Part shown: piece by piece, positions 56,042 through 60,127 of the stretch
How the letters are laid out: each line of letters opens with the position of its first letter
Numbering within the stretch: the stretch's first letter is position 1
Origin: Limnohabitans sp. Rim28
Lineage (GTDB): Bacteria; Pseudomonadota; Gammaproteobacteria; Burkholderiales; Burkholderiaceae_C
Length of the DNA stretch: 60,127 nucleotides
Assembly: GCF_000293865.2 (NCBI RefSeq)
Contig: NZ_ALKN02000015.1
Coordinates: forward strand, 1-60,127
Direction: 5' to 3'
Program-made: the position numbers and the translations under genes
The notes under the pieces: model-generated
Databases searched by the model: none
What the model saw: the letters and a program-made list of their open reading frames with translations, nothing else
What the model was told of the DNA's origin: nothing

Positions 56042-57968
56042 GGAACGTTTTCTCCCATAAAGACGACATCAATTGGCGGGTCGAACCGCTCGTGGGGGCC
56101 ACCGTGCTGTAACGACCCGAAAAAAGCTTGCAAATCATGGCGTGGCGCTGTGCTTGGCTGCTGTATTCAAAAGTCGCCGCCAAGTGGCCGTGGTGTTGTC
56201 GCACGGGTTGGATCGTCACGCGTCCAACGCCGGGTACCGTCAGGCTGGTCTTGTCTTTTTTGAAAATGACTTGGGCTGTCGCAGGCAGCGCCAATTTGCA
56301 ACCCCCGATGCTGGCATCGATGAGCTCTACCGGGATGCTGGTTTCGCCATCGTGGACGGTGGCCGATTCCGCCATCACAAAGCGCTCTTCCTTGCGCAAG
56401 CGCGGGCCTTCAAAACACAGCAAAGCGGCCAAGCCCAAAGTGACCACGTTCAGCATGGACCAGAACATGGCAATGGGGAAAAACTCGTCGTGCGGCACCA
56501 CCGCCAGCTCGGGCACGACGTTCATCAGCAAGCCCAGCAAGGTCAGGGCCATGCACGTCAAAATCATGCCCAGACTGAACAGGTCCACCTGACGGCCTTG
56601 GACGGCGTCCGAGCCTTTGGGGGTGACTTTGAACGGTTGGCCAAAGGGTTTGATGAGCGAGGCCAACACGGTCGGGCCGAGTCTGAAGCTGGCAAACACG
56701 CCCACGGGACCAGAGACCAGCGGTGAGAAATGACCGCCGACCAACCAGCGCATGGCCAAAAAAAACGACAAGAAAACCGGCAGTTGGTAAAACACCATGT
56801 CCGCCGAATCGGTGAAGTGAAAAGGCAACCAGCCGAGCAGCAGATACGCCAAAGGAATGGCGATCAGCATCAAGCGGACGGCGTATTGCGTGAGCCAACT
56901 GGTGGGGAAAAACAGGATGCGTTGCATGACGCCCAGACCGGGTCCCAAGGGGCCATCTGGCAGAAACAAAGACTGAATGGCCCCTCGGCACCAGCGTTCG
57001 CGCTGGACGAAAAAGCCTTCAATCGATTCTGCCGCCAGCCCCATGCTCAGGCGTTCATTGAGGTAAATGGTTTGGTAGCCCTTGCGCAGCATGACCAAGG
57101 TGGTGAGCAAGTCTTCGGTGATGCTTTGGGTGGGAATGCCGCCGATGGCATCGACCGCTTGGCGGCGCATGATGCTGCACGAGCCGCAGCAAAATGCGGC
57201 CTGCCAGGCATCGCGCGAAGCGGCCATTTGGTCAAAGAACAAGCGCTGCTCGTCCGGGTAAGCCTGCATCAGGCCCAGGTTGGTTTGGATCGGGTCTTGG
57301 TTGTAGAAGTGCTGAGGCGTCTGAACAATGCCAATGGCCGGGTCTTCGAAAAACCCCAGGGTGCGCCGAATGAAGTTCGCAGATGGGACAAAGTCCGCGT
57401 CAAAGACCGCGATGAACTGGCCCTTGGCATGGGCCAAGGCATGGTTCATGTTGCCTGCTTTGGCGTGTGCGTTGTCGGCGCGGGTCAGGTAGCGCACGCC
57501 AGTTTCTTCGCAAAACTGGCGCAACCAATCGCGCTTGCCGTCGTCCAGCACCCACACGGTTTTGTGCGGGTAGTCCACCGCCGCTGCAGCCACAATGGTT
57601 TTTTCCAGGACGTCCAGCGGCTCGTTGTAGGTCGGAATGAAGATGTCCACCTCGGGCAAGGGGCTGGGCATGCGGTGTTGGTCGGCTTGCGCGCTCCGGG
57701 TGTTGGTTCGGCTCATGATCAGCAAGAAAATCGCCACCTCGATGAAGGCCAAAATTTCAACGCCCCAGACACCCCAGATCCACGACTGATCCCAGCCGCT
57801 GTCGCCGTGATCAGGCCACACCGTGCTGAACAAGCGCCAAGCCAAATACTGCAAACACAAGAGCACGGGGAGCAGGCACACCATCTGCCTGACCCTGAGG
57901 TTGCTTCGCTGGCTGTCCCACACCAGCAAAAAGAAAACCGTGACCAGCAACAAGGGGACGTAGGCCAT
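56034..57968 (-). CDS. BcsA-like processive glycosyltransferase with PilZ domain
   Basis: This 644-residue membrane protein has TM helices at about 1-20, 28-48 and 68-86, a GT2 domain at about 105-340, more TM helices at 350-520, and a C-terminal PilZ domain. GT motifs are all present: DDG (142-144), DAD (190-192), TED (284-286) and QRERW (322-326). The PilZ c-di-GMP motifs RKEER (525-529) and DASIGG (551-556) are intact. It should polymerise and export a beta-glycan when c-di-GMP is high. The start is ATG 57968 with GAG upstream; a longer reading runs into the upstream gene. No bcsB, bcsC or bcsZ is nearby. Confidence 0.9.
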   Translation of the reverse strand: MAYVPLLLVTVFFLLVWDSQRSNLRVRQMVCLLPVLLCLQYLAWRLFSTVWPDHGDSGWDQSWIWGVWGVEILAFIEVAIFLLIMSRTNTRSAQADQHRMPSPLPEVDIFIPTYNEPLDVLEKTIVAAAAVDYPHKTVWVLDDGKRDWLRQFCEETGVRYLTRADNAHAKAGNMNHALAHAKGQFIAVFDADFVPSANFIRRTLGFFEDPAIGIVQTPQHFYNQDPIQTNLGLMQAYPDEQRLFFDQMAASRDAWQAAFCCGSCSIMRRQAVDAIGGIPTQSITEDLLTTLVMLRKGYQTIYLNERLSMGLAAESIEGFFVQRERWCRGAIQSLFLPDGPLGPGLGVMQRILFFPTSWLTQYAVRLMLIAIPLAYLLLGWLPFHFTDSADMVFYQLPVFLSFFLAMRWLVGGHFSPLVSGPVGVFASFRLGPTVLASLIKPFGQPFKVTPKGSDAVQGRQVDLFSLGMILTCMALTLLGLLMNVVPELAVVPHDEFFPIAMFWSMLNVVTLGLAALLCFEGPRLRKEERFVMAESATVHDGETSIPVELIDASIGGCKLALPATAQVIFKKDKTSLTVPGVGRVTIQPVRQHHGHLAATFEYSSQAQRHAMICKLFSGRYSTVAPTSGSTRQLMSSLWEKTFHG

Positions 57969-57976
57969 GGATGAGC

Positions 57977-59200
57977 TCAGGTGAAAAACGAGCTGACTCG
58001 GCTGAGCCAGACCGAGGGACGCCAATCTCGGGGCACTTTGACATCGACTTTGCGCCCGGCGTAACACAAGTTTTCTTGGGCTTTGTCCAAGTCAGCAGAC
58101 GCGATCTTCACGAAAATCCGGGCGTCCTTTTTTTCACGTTGCAGTTGCGCGACCAAGGTCATGTCTTGCAAGTTGTTGCCACTGCCCGTCACGGCATCGA
58201 TGTGGCCCGTCATCCAGGCGGTGCCCCCAATCAGTCGGTACTGCACCGCTTTGCCCACTTGAAACGATTCGAGCGATGATTCCGGAACGGCCACGTCCAG
58301 AAACAGGTTGTCGCAAGAGATCACGTGGGCAAGGTCTGTGCCGATCACCACTTCGGTGCCGTTGCTGCCGAATTTGCGCCACAAGACGCCTGGGTTGGGT
58401 GCGAGCATGCGCACCTCGCGGGACACGGCCATGCTCTCCCGCTCTTTGTCGATCTGCAATTGAACATCCGAGCTGCGTCGCTCGTTTTCGCGCAGGCGTG
58501 CAGCAACGTCGGTGATTTGCAGGCGCACATCATCCAAGCGTTGCTGGGTGTAGGGCACGTCGTTGCGGCCCTCACCCAGGTAGACAAAGCGTTGTACGGC
58601 TTGCTTTTCGGTCTCCAGCAGCCGGATGCGGGCTTGGAAAATGTCGAGGCGGCTTTGGGTGACTTCCAGTGCGTATTGCGCCGCCTCGTTTTGGGCGGGG
58701 GATATGAAGTTTTCCTTGACCAGCAGTGCGTTGCGCTGGGCCAGCAACTGTTGTTCGCGAATCAGGCTTTCCTGGGCTTTCTTTTCGGCTTTGGCTTGCG
58801 CGAGCTGCTCCTCCAGACGCAGAAATTCATGGCTGCGGTGAACCGTGACCCGGGTTTGCAACTCTTTTTGCAGTTGTTGAAGGTTCTTCAGGTGTTGCTG
58901 CAGGCCCAAGCTTCTTTCATTCAGGGTTTTCTGCTCCACTTCCATTTCATTGACGGCACTCTCTTTGAACCGCAGGTTGCTGATCCTGACCAGTTCTTCC
59001 CCTTGGGCGATGGCTTGGCCAGGCATTTTGCTGAAGCCGTCCAGGGCGCCCTCGATGGGGGATTTGATGACCGTGTAATGGGTGTTGACGATGGCGTTGA
59101 TGCTTTGGAAGTTGGCCAAGGCCGGCACCAGCACCACCGCCGCGATCAGGGCAACGCCCAAACCGATGGCGCGTTTGGTGTTTTTCAAGGAGGTCAGCAT
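57977..59200 (-). CDS. HlyD-like membrane fusion/adaptor protein
   Basis: This 407-residue protein has one N-terminal membrane segment (about 12-32), a lipoyl-like half (SPIEGALDGFSKMPGQAI), a long coiled-coil region (about 85-270, rich in Gln, Glu, Leu and Lys) and a beta-barrel end. Such adaptors bridge the inner membrane to the periplasm. The next gene, eight bases away, encodes a PilZ-bearing glycan synthase, the pairing known for BgsB-BgsA of Sinorhizobium. The start is ATG 59200. Confidence 0.85.
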   Translation of the reverse strand: MLTSLKNTKRAIGLGVALIAAVVLVPALANFQSINAIVNTHYTVIKSPIEGALDGFSKMPGQAIAQGEELVRISNLRFKESAVNEMEVEQKTLNERSLGLQQHLKNLQQLQKELQTRVTVHRSHEFLRLEEQLAQAKAEKKAQESLIREQQLLAQRNALLVKENFISPAQNEAAQYALEVTQSRLDIFQARIRLLETEKQAVQRFVYLGEGRNDVPYTQQRLDDVRLQITDVAARLRENERRSSDVQLQIDKERESMAVSREVRMLAPNPGVLWRKFGSNGTEVVIGTDLAHVISCDNLFLDVAVPESSLESFQVGKAVQYRLIGGTAWMTGHIDAVTGSGNNLQDMTLVAQLQREKKDARIFVKIASADLDKAQENLCYAGRKVDVKVPRDWRPSVWLSRVSSFFT

Positions 59201-59229
59201 GTTCAAGCTCTGAAGGGGAGGGTTGGGGG

Positions 59230-59913
59230 TCAATGCTTTTTGGCCGGGTGCATCACGCGGTAGCACTCGCATGCTCTGGCGGCCAGCGCGGTGCGGTCCA
59301 GCACTTCCAATTGACCCCGTGTCACGCTGATCAAGCCCTCATGGCTCAATTTGCCTGCAGCCAAGGTGACCGATTCGCGCCGAATGCCCAGAATGTCCGC
59401 AATTTCCTGGTGGGTGACCTGGAGGGTTTGTCCTTGGGTCTTGTCCAGGGTGTTCATGATCCATCGAACAATTTGTTGTTCGTTGCTGTGTTTGCCGCTG
59501 CAGACGGTGGGCATGGCGATCTGCAAAATCATTTGCCGCGTAGCCGCCATCCAGATCTTCAAAAACGCGCTGTCCTGAGCCAGTTCAGTCTGGAAAATGC
59601 CTAAGGGCAATTTGTAGGCAAACCCCGAGAACTTCACCCGGGCCCTGCTGAAGTTCTGGTTGCCACCCATGACACCACTGCCGACCATGCCTTCTTTGCC
59701 GATCAGGACAATGTCGGCCGAGGAACCGTCCGAGATGTCGATTTGCATGGCAATGATGGCGCTCACGGGGAAGACCACGAATTGAATCGTTTCGTGAGGC
59801 CGAAAGATCAACTGCCCCGTTTCAAGGCAAGTCAACTGAAAAGACGAAGCCAGTTTTTCGTACTTTTCGGCATTCAACTGCTCAAGCATCAGGTTATTGG
59901 ATGGACTTAACAT
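59230..59913 (-). CDS. Crp/Fnr-type regulator heading the polysaccharide operon
   Basis: This 227-residue protein has a beta-barrel sensor domain (about 20-140; FVVFPVSAII, VLIGKEGMVGSG) and a Crp helix-turn-helix (ADILGIRRESVTLAAG). Its recognition helix is nearly the same as that of the Crp-PAS protein at 38945 (RRES-V/I-T-x-AAG). It lacks FNR cysteines and a standard cAMP motif. ATG 59913, with AAGG upstream, is preferred over an upstream TTG. It is 29 bases before the HlyD-like gene and probably controls the operon. Confidence 0.88.
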   Translation of the reverse strand: MLSPSNNLMLEQLNAEKYEKLASSFQLTCLETGQLIFRPHETIQFVVFPVSAIIAMQIDISDGSSADIVLIGKEGMVGSGVMGGNQNFSRARVKFSGFAYKLPLGIFQTELAQDSAFLKIWMAATRQMILQIAMPTVCSGKHSNEQQIVRWIMNTLDKTQGQTLQVTHQEIADILGIRRESVTLAAGKLSHEGLISVTRGQLEVLDRTALAARACECYRVMHPAKKH

Positions 59914-59967
59914 TTTTAGCCCTTTTGACAAAACTGATGTTTACTGTAATTTTTCGCAACGAATTTG

Positions 59968-59987
59968 AATGTTCGTTATCGAACATT
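59968..59987. promoter_or_regulatory. 20-base perfect palindrome upstream of the polysaccharide operon
   Basis: AATGTTCG-TTAT-CGAACATT lies 55 bases before the first gene. A smaller related repeat TTCG-CAA-CGAA sits at 59953-59963. The region 59914-60090 is AT-rich, with no gene on either strand, and would hold the operon promoter. Confidence 0.6.
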
Positions 59988-60089
59988 GTGGGGCTTGTCT
60001 TGGTAAATATGATGAATCAATAAAATTAAATAAAAATTGTCAAAATAGCTTGGTTGTGTATATTTAAAAAAAACTGATTTCAACAACAA

Positions 60090-60123
60090 AAAAGCCTCCC
60101 GACTTTGCAGTCGGGAGGCTTTT
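60090..60123. terminator. Strong bidirectional terminator
   Basis: A 15-base stem (60090-60104 with 60109-60123) and a TTGC loop carries A-runs on the left and T-runs on the right, so it can end transcription from either side. It separates the operon promoter region from whatever lies beyond the window. Confidence 0.85.
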
Positions 60124-60127
60124 GGTG

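Overview
The window looks like a chromosomal segment of a free-living, aerobic betaproteobacterium, most likely Burkholderiales of the Comamonadaceae type (Limnohabitans/Rhodoferax/Comamonas-like). This rests on recalled protein resemblance, gene order (pmdEF-DABC, nagX-I-K-L) and codon style; no search was run. I found no rRNA, tRNA, CRISPR array, insertion sequence or prophage gene.

Left third (1-23 kb): aromatic catabolism. A minus-strand operon (crotonase, feruloyl-CoA synthase, thiolase and a broken short-chain dehydrogenase) fits CoA-dependent side-chain shortening of hydroxycinnamates. After a translationally coupled transporter operon (unknown protein, ChrA, unknown protein, MATE), a GntR/FCD regulator precedes a VanA-like demethylase and a stand-alone ferredoxin. 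Next come a divergent LysR regulator and the protocatechuate 4,5-cleavage (pmd) operon, with an orphan solute-binding lipoprotein between pmdF and pmdD. Together these encode most of a route from ferulate through vanillate and protocatechuate to pyruvate and oxaloacetate. An MFS transporter, a secreted alpha/beta hydrolase, aroE, a cytochrome c, a DUF4382-like lipoprotein and a beta-hydroxyacid dehydrogenase follow.

Middle (23-43.6 kb): envelope and surface. A PAP2 phosphatase diverges from a PmrAB/QseBC-like two-component system, eptA and a convergent dgkA, with a PmrA-box-like site in the divergent promoter region. A nearly complete Tad/Flp pilus locus follows (flp, tadV, cpaB, rcpA, small lipoprotein, cpaE, tadA, tadB, tadC leftward; tadE and tadG rightward). 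The 59-codon Flp pilin gene was found directly in the sequence. Then come a Crp-type regulator with a PAS-like tail, an aldo/keto reductase, a remnant-like GlmS glutaminase-domain protein, a HiPIP and an M48 lipoprotein protease.

Right third (43.6-60 kb): a gentisate operon (nagX-I-K-L) diverges from paaZ, with a clear operator for each promoter. A methyltransferase, a higBA toxin-antitoxin pair, a cysteine-cluster protein and a dienelactone-hydrolase-like protein follow. The window ends with a tight minus-strand five-gene operon: Crp-type regulator, HlyD-like adaptor, BcsA-like synthase with a PilZ domain, periplasmic binding protein, and membrane PAS-GGDEF-EAL protein. This reads as a self-contained c-di-GMP-controlled exopolysaccharide system with its own ligand-sensing arm, and is the best candidate here for an undescribed system.
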